Positions 1 to 7,501 are shown, counted from the stretch's first letter. The stretch is DNA of 12,275 nt from a bacterium (GCA_021791295.1 JAJYWW010000115.1:1-12275), one strand, 5' to 3'. The notes: generated from the sequence alone by a model not told the origin. Made by a program: numbers and translations.

Positions 1-34
1 GTCACAAAACGGAACTGAGGAATATAAAAAATGA
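1..34 (+). CDS. 3' end of an upstream gene (possibly flhF), frame uncertain
   Basis: Only the tail is present and the frame cannot be fixed. One frame reads SQNGTEEYKK and stops with TGA at 32-34, giving an ATGA overlap with the next start, as at two other junctions in this cluster. Another frame reads VTKRN and stops with TGA at 16-18. flhF (SRP-like GTPase) normally sits directly upstream of flhG in polar-flagellum clusters, so flhF is the guess from context; the residues themselves are not diagnostic. Confidence 0.3.
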   Translation, partial: SQNGTEEYKK

Positions 35-888
35 AAAGACAAGGAAACGTAAACGGCAATTCATACACGAAAATAATTTCGGTTACAAGCGGCAAGGGAG
101 GAGTCGGTAAAACGAATATCGTCTGCAATCTTGCCTATTGTTTTGCTTCTATGGGAAAAAGAGTTATAATAATGGATGCAGACCTGAGTTTAGGAAACGT
201 TTCGGTTTTGATGGGCATGATTCCGAAACATAATATATCGCAGGTTATATACGGAGATAAGCAGTTAAGCGATATTATAATGACCGACCAGAACGGAATT
301 ATGATTCTTCCGGCCTCCTCCGGAATACCGGAACTTTCTAACCTTACTGAACCGCAGAAAATAAATCTTATGTCGAGATTCGACGAATTTGCCGGCAATT
401 TGGAAGCCGGAGGACAGCCCATAGACGTTTTGTTAGTTGATACCGGAGCGGGTATATCGTCAAACGTTTTATATTTTAACCTCGCCGCAAGCGAAATATA
501 CGTTATAGTTACTCCGGAACCTACTTCCATTACCGACGCTTATGCCCTGATTAAGGTCTTAAGCACTAAATACGGCGAAAAGTATTTTTCTATTATAGTA
601 AATAATGTAAAAAGCGAAAAGGAAGCAAAGGACGTTTATAAACACTTAAGTCTCGTTTCCGATAAATTTCTTAAAGTAAATTTAAATTATCTCGGACATA
701 TCGTAAGCGACGATAATCTTTCGCGTTCGGTGATAATGCAGAGGCCGGTTTCAAATATTTTTCCCGATTCAAAATCTTCTCAATGTTTTAAAAAATTGGC
801 GTATAATATATTATCTCAAAAAGACAATAAAATATCTAACGGCAACATCCAGTTCTTCCTCAACAAACTGCTGACGTCGTTGTCGTAA
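31..888 (+). CDS. flhG: FlhG (FleN/YlxH) MinD-like ATPase, flagellar number/placement regulator
   Basis: This is a 285-residue MinD/ParA-superfamily ATPase. The deviant Walker A SGKGGVGKT lies at residues 20-28 (signature Lys22, Lys27), the A' motif DAD at 49-51, and Walker B as DTGAG at 137-141. The stretch TPEPTSITDAYA at 161-172 is typical of FlhG/MinD rather than of plasmid ParA. In characterised polar flagellates FlhG works with the GTPase FlhF to limit flagellar number. The last dozen residues (about 273-284, IQFFLNKLLTSL) form an amphipathic helix, as expected of a MinD-type membrane-targeting sequence. The N-terminus before Walker A is short and shows no DQAxxLR motif, the element that stimulates FlhF GTPase in studied homologues. 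The start is supported by GAGG at 17-20, ten bases upstream. fliA following supports flhG over minD. Confidence 0.9.
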   Translation: MKRQGNVNGNSYTKIISVTSGKGGVGKTNIVCNLAYCFASMGKRVIIMDADLSLGNVSVLMGMIPKHNISQVIYGDKQLSDIIMTDQNGIMILPASSGIPELSNLTEPQKINLMSRFDEFAGNLEAGGQPIDVLLVDTGAGISSNVLYFNLAASEIYVIVTPEPTSITDAYALIKVLSTKYGEKYFSIIVNNVKSEKEAKDVYKHLSLVSDKFLKVNLNYLGHIVSDDNLSRSVIMQRPVSNIFPDSKSSQCFKKLAYNILSQKDNKISNGNIQFFLNKLLTSLS

Positions 889-895
889 TTTAACT

Positions 896-924
896 GCAGG
901 GACAGAATTCAATTCTATCTCTGC
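896..924. repeat. Long near-perfect inverted repeat (REP-like hairpin) between flhG and fliA
   Basis: The 14-base arms 896-909 and 911-924 flank a single central C at 910. Pairing gives 12 Watson-Crick pairs, one G-U pair and one C-A mismatch, with AATT-C-AATT at the apex (in practice a loop of a few bases). It starts 7 bases after the flhG stop and ends 13 bases before the fliA start. No T-run follows, so it is not a standard intrinsic terminator. The GGGACAGAATT arm resembles palindromes built on GGGACAGA...TCTGTCCC that I recall being dispersed beside REP-associated Y1 transposases; that link is from memory. An alternative is an RNA processing or translational-control hairpin for fliA. Confidence 0.6.
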
Positions 925-937
925 CACAAAATGTATT

Positions 938-1648
938 ATGCAAAAAATAGACGAAAAGTCAAAAAAATTAATAGAAGAAAATTTTAATCTCGTAAATAAA
1001 GTCGCAAACTTTATGTCGCTGAAATTTAACGGCGTCGTAAATAAAGACGATATTGTAGAATTTGGAATTTTCGGATTAATAGACGCGGCTATAAAGTTCG
1101 ACCCGTCAAAAAACGAAAATTTTCGGTTTTATGCCGTGACGCGTATAAAAGGCACGATATTGGACAATGTCCGTAAACTTGATTATATGCCGAGAAACGT
1201 CCGCGAACTTTCGGGAAGAATAGAAAAAGTTTATGCTAAATTAGAACAGAAACATGGCAGAATGCCTTCCGACGAAGAGATTGCCGAAGAGTTAAACATA
1301 GGAATAGACGAGCTTAACGAAATGTTTTATAAAATAAGGGGAGCCTCTTTTTTAAACGACAAAGATTTTATATCTATGGATAAGCCGAAATCGGAGACGT
1401 TAGATACCATAGAAAGCAAAGAGCCTTCGGCTATAGACGTACTTTTAAAGGAAGAAAAGAAAAATATGCTTATAAAATATATAGATATGCTCGAAGAAGT
1501 TGAAAAAAATGTTTTAATGATGTATTATTACGATGAACTTACTTTAAAAGAGATAGGGCATATTTTAAATTTAACCGAATCTAGAATATGTCAGATTCAT
1601 TCTAAATCAATTTTAAAATTGAGGTCGAAATTAAAAGCCTATGAATAA
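938..1648 (+). CDS. fliA: RNA polymerase sigma factor FliA (sigma-28) for flagellar/chemotaxis genes
   Basis: A 236-residue sigma-70-family factor of the usual FliA length with no region 1. Region 2 (about 15-85) includes DIVEFGIFGLIDAAIKFDP and YAVTRIKGT (RIKG at 69-72). Region 3 (about 95-165) includes GRMPSDEEIAEEL. Region 4 (about 175-232) includes the helix-turn-helix LTLKEIGHILNLTESR, with the FliA-typical TESR...QIHSK at 213-223. FliA directs late flagellar genes and is held by FlgM until hook completion in studied systems; no flgM is visible here. The ATG at 938 is the only reasonable start, since the frame upstream to the stop at 872 has no ATG, GTG or TTG. No Shine-Dalgarno sequence precedes it; the space is taken by the hairpin at 896-924. 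Its end overlaps the next gene by 8 bases. Confidence 0.95.
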   Translation: MQKIDEKSKKLIEENFNLVNKVANFMSLKFNGVVNKDDIVEFGIFGLIDAAIKFDPSKNENFRFYAVTRIKGTILDNVRKLDYMPRNVRELSGRIEKVYAKLEQKHGRMPSDEEIAEELNIGIDELNEMFYKIRGASFLNDKDFISMDKPKSETLDTIESKEPSAIDVLLKEEKKNMLIKYIDMLEEVEKNVLMMYYYDELTLKEIGHILNLTESRICQIHSKSILKLRSKLKAYE

Positions 1649-3629
1649 GAAAGAAATCGAAAAAATCGTTAAGTCGGGAAGCATCGACGAAAAAAAGAAA
1701 TTAGTAGAACTTTTAGATTCCGAAAATCCCGAAACTGCCGAGTTTGCGCAAGATGCTATAATAAAAGGAACAGAAGGGCAGGACAAAAAAGAATTAGTCA
1801 AAAAATTAATGGACACCGCAGTTTCCTTGGATATAGGGATAAGGCTCAGGTCAAACGCTTTCGACGTGTTAAAACGGCTTGCTATGCATGACGGCAACTT
1901 TCTGATCGATTTTGCGGGCAAAAACAAAGGAAAATACGACAGAATTACAGCCGAATTAATAAGATACGGAAAGTTCGACCCTGCCGACCTGCCGAAAGAA
2001 GTTTTAAAAACTCTTGCGTCGAGCTCCGACGAAATTACCAAAGCAAATGCTATGGAATCCATCGGTATATTAAAAATTAACCTCGGCGGTTTATTGATTA
2101 AATCGTTAAAAGAGGTTAAAAGCAATTTTTTCGTGTTGTCGGCGGCAGTTTTTGCCGTAGGAGAACTGAAACTTAAAAAAGCTTTTCCCGCATTAAAAGA
2201 ATTGTTTTTGAAAGCCGAAGACAGAGTGGTTAAAAACGTAATTATAGAATCTCTTTCTAAAATAGGCGGGGACGAAATTATAAATTTTCTGCTTGACGTT
2301 TTAAAAAATAACGTTAAATATAAATTAGATAAAGTTTATATTCTTAAAGGTCTTTATAAATTATGCATAGCGGACGAGTGCAGCGCAGGCGAAAGCGGCG
2401 ACGTAAAAACGAAAATGTATATCCGCCTGTCGAAAATGAACCTGAAAATGAGTTTATATCTGCTGAACGATTATGAAGAAAAAGATGCGATAGACGCTAT
2501 TTTGTGCTATTTTTCGATTATGAATCATAAAAAATCCCAAAAATTGTTTCAATTTATTTTTGAATATTACAAAAAAAATGAAAGCTTAGACGAAAACGAG
2601 TATAAATACATTAAAGAAATAATAAAAAAATTGGCGAGACCTAAATTTATAACGGAATTTTTAATGACATTAAGCCCTTCTTCTGAATATAACGATAAAA
2701 TGGATATACTTATAGACGTTTTATCGGAAGATGCGTATAAAGACATAATAGACCTTCTTGTTTTTTATGCAGACAAAAAGCTTTTCGTCGAAGTAAAAAT
2801 TCTGCTTTTAAAATATTCGGCTAAACTCAGCGGAGCTTTATACGAGCGCAGGCTTATCGAAGAGGTAGCCGGCAGCTATATAGGCGACGCTAACGGCGAC
2901 GTAAGAAAATATGCCGTAAAACTTGTGGGTAATTTCCAATATGCGTCAAAATATATTGAAAAGTTTTTTGAAAATCTTCTTAAAGAGAAATATGCCGACG
3001 TAATAGACGCTTATGTAGAAACGCTTTCCAACTTTGCGGCGCAAGATAAAAACGGAGATTATATTAAATTTTTCATTAAAAATATTTCTTCCAAAAACGA
3101 TAATGCGGCTGAGTACGCGTTAAGAATACTCTCTTCCGATAAAATAAGCCTGAATGCCGGACAAATCGCCGATTTTTATTCGACGATAGCTTTATTTAAA
3201 AATAAACCTTTAAGTTTAAAAAGACTGCTTGCAAAAAGCCTTGGAAAATTCGATTTGATAAAACATAAAGACGAAACGGCTTTTCTTTTTAAAGAAAACG
3301 ACGAAGAAACCAGGTTTAACTATTTGGAATCCCTTTTATCTGCAGGAGAAAAAAAATCGCCGGTTTACTTAGACGCGCTTAAATCGGGCGGTTTTTCCGA
3401 AATTTTCAGATATAAAGTGGTGGAGCTTATTCAGAAAACAGGCGCAAAAGATATATTCGACAAACTTGCTTCCCTGCTTCCCGCCGAAAAAAGCAAAATG
3501 GTTAAAATTGCCCTTCTAAAAACGCTTCACGTTTTAAACAAAGAAAAATCTAATTCTATTATTAAAAAATATAATTCTTCAAAAGACGAAGATATAAAGA
3601 ATTTTTCGATAGAATTAATTAACGGATGA
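1641..3629 (+). CDS. HEAT-like repeat protein of the chemotaxis/flagellar cluster, function unknown
   Basis: A 662-residue protein, predicted almost all alpha-helical, Lys/Glu/Leu-rich, with no signal peptide or transmembrane segment seen, so probably cytoplasmic. HEAT-like helical pairs are clearest at about 162-235 (NFFVLSAAVFAVGEL, then VVKNVIIESLSKIGGDEII). Similar paired helices recur near 405-480 (DANGDVRKYAVKLVGNF) and 590-655. The repeats are degenerate and I cannot count them by eye. HEAT solenoids usually act as protein-binding scaffolds; no catalytic motif is visible. It starts at ATG 1641, eight bases inside the fliA end (ATGAATAA), implying translational coupling, and cheR begins 22 bases after its stop. 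A partner in the Che machinery or flagellar export is plausible but inferred. It is not CheZ: no CheZ-type short coiled protein or motif is seen. Confidence 0.7.
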   Translation: MNKKEIEKIVKSGSIDEKKKLVELLDSENPETAEFAQDAIIKGTEGQDKKELVKKLMDTAVSLDIGIRLRSNAFDVLKRLAMHDGNFLIDFAGKNKGKYDRITAELIRYGKFDPADLPKEVLKTLASSSDEITKANAMESIGILKINLGGLLIKSLKEVKSNFFVLSAAVFAVGELKLKKAFPALKELFLKAEDRVVKNVIIESLSKIGGDEIINFLLDVLKNNVKYKLDKVYILKGLYKLCIADECSAGESGDVKTKMYIRLSKMNLKMSLYLLNDYEEKDAIDAILCYFSIMNHKKSQKLFQFIFEYYKKNESLDENEYKYIKEIIKKLARPKFITEFLMTLSPSSEYNDKMDILIDVLSEDAYKDIIDLLVFYADKKLFVEVKILLLKYSAKLSGALYERRLIEEVAGSYIGDANGDVRKYAVKLVGNFQYASKYIEKFFENLLKEKYADVIDAYVETLSNFAAQDKNGDYIKFFIKNISSKNDNAAEYALRILSSDKISLNAGQIADFYSTIALFKNKPLSLKRLLAKSLGKFDLIKHKDETAFLFKENDEETRFNYLESLLSAGEKKSPVYLDALKSGGFSEIFRYKVVELIQKTGAKDIFDKLASLLPAEKSKMVKIALLKTLHVLNKEKSNSIIKKYNSSKDEDIKNFSIELING

Positions 3630-3651
3630 TTAATAAATAAAACGAATTTTA

Positions 3652-4500
3652 ATGGAATATTCTAATTTAAATTTATCCGACGACGTTTTTAAAAAGCTTA
3701 AGGATATGATTTACGAAATATCCGGCATATTTTTCAGCGACCAGAAGAAATATCTGCTGGAAACGAGACTGTCTAAAAGGATTTCGGTTTTAAACCTTTC
3801 TAATTTTGAAGATTATTACAACTATTTAAAATATTCGCCTCTTAAAAATACCGAGATAAAAGAGCTTTTAAACAGCATAACTACCAACGAAACCAGTTTT
3901 TTTAGGGATATGCCCCAGCTGGAAGTTTTCGTGGACGTTTTAAAGCAGATAATTCAATCGTCCGGAAATAACGCTATTAAAAATATAAGAATATGGAGCG
4001 CCGCATGTTCTACCGGAGAAGAACCTTATACCGTCGGAATTTTAATTAAAGAAAATTTTTCCTCGCCCGCGTCCGGCATAAAATTTGAAATAGTAGGCAC
4101 CGATATAAGCGAAAAAGTTCTTGAATCGGCAAAAAAGGGCATATATAACGGATATACGCTGAGAAACGCATCGCAGGCTATTCTCGGCAAATATTTCGTA
4201 AAAACAGACGACGACGAATATAAAATTAAAGATGAAATTAAAAATATGACTACTTTTGGAAACGTTAATCTTATAGACGGCAATGAAGTAAAAAAATATG
4301 GTTCGTTCGATATTGTTTTATGCAGAAATGTTATAATATATTTTGATGCGGAATCGAAAAAGAAAACTATAGAAAATATATACGAAAGTTTAAAACCGGG
4401 GGGGTATCTGTTTTTAGGACATTCGGAGTCGCTCCACTCCATATCTTCGCTATTTAAGTTAGTAGGGTTGGGCAAAACCCCTCTATACAAAAAAGAGTAA
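3652..4500 (+). CDS. cheR: Chemotaxis protein methyltransferase CheR
   Basis: A 282-residue, full-length CheR that uses S-adenosylmethionine to methylate receptor glutamates during adaptation, opposing CheB. The N-terminal helical domain spans about 1-75 (SGIFFSDQKKYLLETRLSKR). The catalytic domain follows, with TTNETSFFRD at 77-86, the SAM-binding SAACSTGEEPYT at 116-127, GTDISEKVLESAKKGIY near 149-165, CRNVIIYFD at 224-232 and LKPGGYLFLGHSES shortly after. No TPR or other C-terminal extension is present. The start is set by the conserved N-terminal fold. There is no convincing Shine-Dalgarno sequence in the 22-base gap after the HEAT-repeat gene, so expression may depend on coupling. The acting partner cheB lies in the downstream half of the cluster. 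Confidence 0.95.
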   Translation: MEYSNLNLSDDVFKKLKDMIYEISGIFFSDQKKYLLETRLSKRISVLNLSNFEDYYNYLKYSPLKNTEIKELLNSITTNETSFFRDMPQLEVFVDVLKQIIQSSGNNAIKNIRIWSAACSTGEEPYTVGILIKENFSSPASGIKFEIVGTDISEKVLESAKKGIYNGYTLRNASQAILGKYFVKTDDDEYKIKDEIKNMTTFGNVNLIDGNEVKKYGSFDIVLCRNVIIYFDAESKKKTIENIYESLKPGGYLFLGHSESLHSISSLFKLVGLGKTPLYKKE

Positions 4501-4517
4501 GTAAAAGAGGCATAGTC

Positions 4518-4880
4518 ATGAAAAATTATACCGTATTGATCGTCGAAGATTCGATAGTCGTCATAAAATTTTTAACTATAGCTTTCAAAGATGCCGGGTT
4601 CAAAGTAAAGACCGCACAGGACGGATTTGAAGCGCTGGAAAAAGCTATAAAGGAAGATATTAATCTTATAGTTACGGATTTAAATATGCCGCAAATGGAC
4701 GGCATAACGCTGTTAAAGAATCTCAAAGAAAACGACGATACTAAAAAGATTCCGGTGATACTTATATCGTCTAATATTCCCGGTAAAAATGAAATAGCGG
4801 GAAGTTTTGCTTATTTACAGAAGCCTTTTAAAGAAAGCGAGATAATACGCCTCGCCAAGAATGCGGTAAAATATCAATAA
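4518..4880 (+). CDS. Divergent CheY-like single-domain response regulator
   Basis: A 120-residue stand-alone receiver domain. Acidic residues Glu10 and Asp11, phospho-acceptor Asp54 (VTDLNMPQMDG), Ser84 in the switch Ser/Thr position and Lys102-Pro103 are all present, so phosphorylation should be possible. The segment from Ser84 to Lys102 is four residues shorter than the matching Thr89-Lys111 segment of the canonical CheY encoded next (18 versus 22 intervals), removing about one turn of alpha-4. That surface binds FliM and CheA P2 in studied CheY proteins, so the output may differ: a phosphate sink, or a partner other than the motor. AAGAGG at 4505-4510 lies seven bases before the ATG. It closes the left gene block, before the AT-rich gap. 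Confidence 0.85.
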   Translation: MKNYTVLIVEDSIVVIKFLTIAFKDAGFKVKTAQDGFEALEKAIKEDINLIVTDLNMPQMDGITLLKNLKENDDTKKIPVILISSNIPGKNEIAGSFAYLQKPFKESEIIRLAKNAVKYQ

Positions 4881-4901
4881 TATTATTTAAATAATATATT
4901 G
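4875..4901. repeat. AT-only palindrome at the end of the response-regulator gene
   Basis: A perfect 18-base palindrome (4880-4897, centred on TTT|AAA) extends with one slipped base to arms covering 4875-4901, including the TAA stop of the preceding gene. Stem pairs are A-T apart from the end C-G, so the hairpin is weak and is not followed by a clear T-run. It could be a regulator-binding site or a weak transcript-end structure. In such AT-rich DNA chance palindromes are also likely. Confidence 0.4.
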
Positions 4902-4927
4902 ATTAAGATATAAATTTTTATTATTAT
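4899..4927 (+). promoter_or_regulatory. Candidate sigma-70-type promoter for the cheY-cheA-cheB block
   Basis: TTGATT at 4899-4904 and TATTAT at 4922-4927 are separated by exactly 17 bases, in the only sizeable intergenic gap (4881-4988). Transcription would start near 4934 and leave a leader of about 55 bases that keeps the cheY ribosome site AGGGG. Nearly all of 4881-4944 is A or T, so matches of this quality are cheap. No sigma-54 (TGGC/TGC) or sigma-28 (GCCGATAA) match is seen in this gap. Confidence 0.35.
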
Positions 4928-4988
4928 ATATTATTAAAATAATACGGCAGATATTTTATTTTAAAGCATTAACAGGGGATAATTAAAT

Positions 4989-5375
4989 ATGGCTTTAGAT
5001 TTATCGATGAGAATTCTCGTAGTGGACGATTTTTCGACTATGAGAAGAATAATAAAAAATATTTTAAAACAGATAGGTTTTTCCAATGTCGACGAAGCCG
5101 AAAACGGGCAGGCGGCGCTTGCCAAAATAGGCGACGGCGGCAATTACGACTTCGTCATTTCCGACTGGAATATGCCGGAAATGACCGGAATAGAATTATT
5201 AAAAGAGGTAAGGGCAAATGAATCTACTAAAGACCTGCCTTTTTTAATGGTTACCGCCGAAGCTAAAAAAGAAAACGTCGTAGAGGCGGTTAAAGCCGGC
5301 GTTAATAATTATATAGTAAAACCTTTTACCGCAGAAGTGCTGCAGGAAAAAATTTCAAAAATTTTCCCGGATTAA
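4989..5375 (+). CDS. cheY: Chemotaxis response regulator CheY
   Basis: A 128-residue canonical CheY that takes phosphate from CheA and binds the flagellar switch to alter rotation. Asp13/Asp14, phospho-acceptor Asp59 ([10 protein letters not shown]), Thr89 ([11 protein letters not shown]), Tyr108 and Lys111 (NYIVKPF) are all in place. The sequence is close to the well-studied enterobacterial type, including the [16 protein letters not shown] alpha-4 region that the paralogue ending at 4880 lacks. GGGG at 4975-4978, ten bases before the ATG, supports the start. It is the first gene after the AT-rich gap and is followed 29 bases later by cheA. Confidence 0.96.
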   Translation: MALDLSMRILVVDDFSTMRRIIKNILKQIGFSNVDEAENGQAALAKIGDGGNYDFVISDWNMPEMTGIELLKEVRANESTKDLPFLMVTAEAKKENVVEAVKAGVNNYIVKPFTAEVLQEKISKIFPD

Positions 5376-5404
5376 TTTTATTTAATTTTTTAAGGAAGGT
5401 CAGA

Positions 5405-7489
5405 ATGATTGACGATTCGATGCAGGAAATTGTAAACGACTTTATTCAGGAAGCTCTTGAGCTTCTCGACAGTCTTAACGAAAATTTTATAGAATTGGAA
5501 AAAAATCCCGAAGATAAAGAAATTTTAAATACTATATTCAGGGCCGCGCATACAGTTAAAGGTTCAGCGGGATTTCTTGGCTTCCAAAACATCGTCGAAC
5601 TTGCGCACAGCGCCGAAAATATTCTTAATAAATTAAGGCAGGGCGAAATAACCCTTACTTCCGAAATGACCGACTATCTTTTAAAAACTATGGACATTCT
5701 TAGGTCTATGATAGTAACCGTTTCGGAAACCGGCAGCGAAGGCGAGCCGCCTGAAGGCAATGCGGAACTTATTAAAAAACTTAACGAATTGTCGGAAGGA
5801 ATCGGCGGCGGAAAAGCAAAAGAAACGCCGGCCGCAGTTTCAAATTCCAATACGGTTGCCGCCGCTCCGGAGACGCCGGTCAAAGAGGCTGCAAATGCCG
5901 GCGATAGCGATAAAGAAAAAACAAAGACCGTAGATTCTGCCGATAAAACGCACGATTCAGGAAAAAAGAAACCAAGAAGTCTTGGTGACATACTTCTTGA
6001 GGATAATCTTATTTCAAAGGAAGAATTAGAAGAGATTTATAAAGAAAAAGAAGAAGAAGAACATATGACGGAGAAAATTTCCGCAGTGCCGGAAGTTTCG
6101 GCGGAAGAAATACCTCATCCTTCCGCATCGGCTGAAACTTTTCCGCCTGCTGAAGAAAAACAAGTTTCTGCCAAACCTGAGGAAGAGATTAAACCTAATC
6201 CCGTCACGCAGAAACCGGTTTCTGCCGCAGCCGCTAAGCCTGCTTCTGCCGCTCCTGCAGTTTCTCCTGCCGCAGAAATTAAAGAAACCACTATAAGGGT
6301 AGATATAGAAAGATTAGACAACGTTATGAACTTAGTAGGAGAACTGGTTCTTGCAAGAAACAGGCTTTTCAACATATCTTCAAAACTGGAAATAAAATAT
6401 GCCGACGACGATCTTTCTTCCGCCCTTGCGCAGGTAGTGGCAGGGCTCAATCTTGTAACGACGGATCTGCAGCTTGCCGTTATGAAAACGAGAATGCAGC
6501 CGGTAAAAAAAGTTTTCAGTAAATTTCCAAGGATGGTAAGAGATCTTTCTAGAGAACTCGGCAAAGACATGGAGCTTCTAATTTCCGGCGAAGAAACCGA
6601 ACTCGATAAATCCGTTATCGAAGAGATAGGGGATCCGTTGGTTCATTTAATCAGAAACAGCGTCGACCACGGAATTGAAGACAAAGAAACCAGAAAATTA
6701 AACGGAAAACCAGAAAAAGGAACTATAAAGTTAGGCGCCGAGCATGAGGGCAATTACATTATTATATCGGTTATAGACGACGGCAAAGGAATGGACCCCG
6801 CAATAATAAAAAGAAAAGCGGTAGAAAAAGGAGTAATAGACGAAAAAACCGCGGCGGCCCTTTCCGACAAAGATGCTTTAAATCTTATTTTTGCTCCCGG
6901 TTTCAGTACAAAGGACAAAGCTACCGAGATATCGGGAAGAGGCGTAGGAATGGACGTCGTTAAGACGAATATTCAAAAACTTAACGGTATTATAGAAATT
7001 AATTCTACTCCCGGACAGGGTTCTTCAATAATATTAAAGCTTCCTCTTACGGTCGCAATTATACAGACTTTAATAGTAGGCATAGGCGACGAAGTATTTG
7101 CCATACCTTTAAATTCGGTAGTAGAGACTTTAAGAATCAAAGAATCGACTATACAGACTATCGATAAGCACGAGGTTATAAATTTAAGAAAATCGGTACT
7201 TTCATTGTTAAGGCTCGGAGATGAGTTCGGTGTAACCGAAAGCGCCGTTTCTACGGTAAATCCTAAATCTTCCGACAGGGAAATTTATGTAGTAGTAGTC
7301 GCGCTTGCCGAGAAAAAAATAGGGATAGTAGTGGACGACCTGTTCGGACAGGAAGAAGTCGTCATTAAATCGCTTGGAGATTACCAACTAGGGTACAAAG
7401 GCATTTCCGGCGCTACTATAACCGGAGACGGCAAAGTAGTTTTAATTATCGACGTTGCGTCTATGATAGATGCCGTAAGCTTAAGATAA
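5405..7489 (+). CDS. cheA: Chemotaxis histidine kinase CheA
   Basis: A 694-residue soluble kinase that phosphorylates CheY and CheB under receptor/CheW control. P1 (HPt, about 1-110) carries the phospho-histidine His49 in AAHTVKGSAGFLGF. Residues about 125-293 are a Pro/Ala/Glu-rich linker with no recognisable P2 domain but an embedded ordered motif, SLGDILLEDNLISKEEL, at 192-208. P3 dimerisation follows (about 294-365, IRVDIERLDNVMNLVGELV). P4 ATPase has the N box HLIRNSVDH at 414-422, G1 DDGKGMD at 458-464 and G2 GRGVGMD at 511-517. P5, CheW-like, spans about 555-694. There is no fused receiver domain. AAGGAAGG just before the ATG supports the start. Missing P2 suggests CheY and CheB dock by another route, perhaps through the linker. 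Confidence 0.96.
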   Translation: MIDDSMQEIVNDFIQEALELLDSLNENFIELEKNPEDKEILNTIFRAAHTVKGSAGFLGFQNIVELAHSAENILNKLRQGEITLTSEMTDYLLKTMDILRSMIVTVSETGSEGEPPEGNAELIKKLNELSEGIGGGKAKETPAAVSNSNTVAAAPETPVKEAANAGDSDKEKTKTVDSADKTHDSGKKKPRSLGDILLEDNLISKEELEEIYKEKEEEEHMTEKISAVPEVSAEEIPHPSASAETFPPAEEKQVSAKPEEEIKPNPVTQKPVSAAAAKPASAAPAVSPAAEIKETTIRVDIERLDNVMNLVGELVLARNRLFNISSKLEIKYADDDLSSALAQVVAGLNLVTTDLQLAVMKTRMQPVKKVFSKFPRMVRDLSRELGKDMELLISGEETELDKSVIEEIGDPLVHLIRNSVDHGIEDKETRKLNGKPEKGTIKLGAEHEGNYIIISVIDDGKGMDPAIIKRKAVEKGVIDEKTAAALSDKDALNLIFAPGFSTKDKATEISGRGVGMDVVKTNIQKLNGIIEINSTPGQGSSIILKLPLTVAIIQTLIVGIGDEVFAIPLNSVVETLRIKESTIQTIDKHEVINLRKSVLSLLRLGDEFGVTESAVSTVNPKSSDREIYVVVVALAEKKIGIVVDDLFGQEEVVIKSLGDYQLGYKGISGATITGDGKVVLIIDVASMIDAVSLR

Positions 7490-7501
7490 GTTAAGTTAAT
7501 T

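Noticed and set aside
802..807. TATAAT inside the end of flhG, possible fliA promoter
   Set aside because: The -35 position reads CTCAAT or similar, far from TTGACA, and AT-rich coding DNA gives such matches often.
896..924. Intrinsic terminator after flhG
   Set aside because: The hairpin is long but is not followed by a T-run on either useful side, and flhG-fliA are normally co-transcribed.
1631..2125. Minus-strand open frame of 164 codons opposite the HEAT-repeat gene
   Set aside because: Antisense shadow of a real gene; the product lacks recognisable motifs and is unlike the coding style of the cluster. The same holds for the minus-strand frames at 135-530, 4026-4490, 6115-6570 and 7867-8232.
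1641..3629. Phycocyanobilin-lyase (PBS lyase) function for the HEAT-like protein
   Set aside because: Such names come from repeat similarity only; no phycobiliprotein context exists and the repeats are generic.
5939..5946. Exact sigma-28 -10 consensus GCCGATAA
   Set aside because: It lies inside the cheA linker coding Ala-Asp-Lys, and no TAAA is found at the right distance upstream; similar CCGATAA strings recur in coding DNA here.
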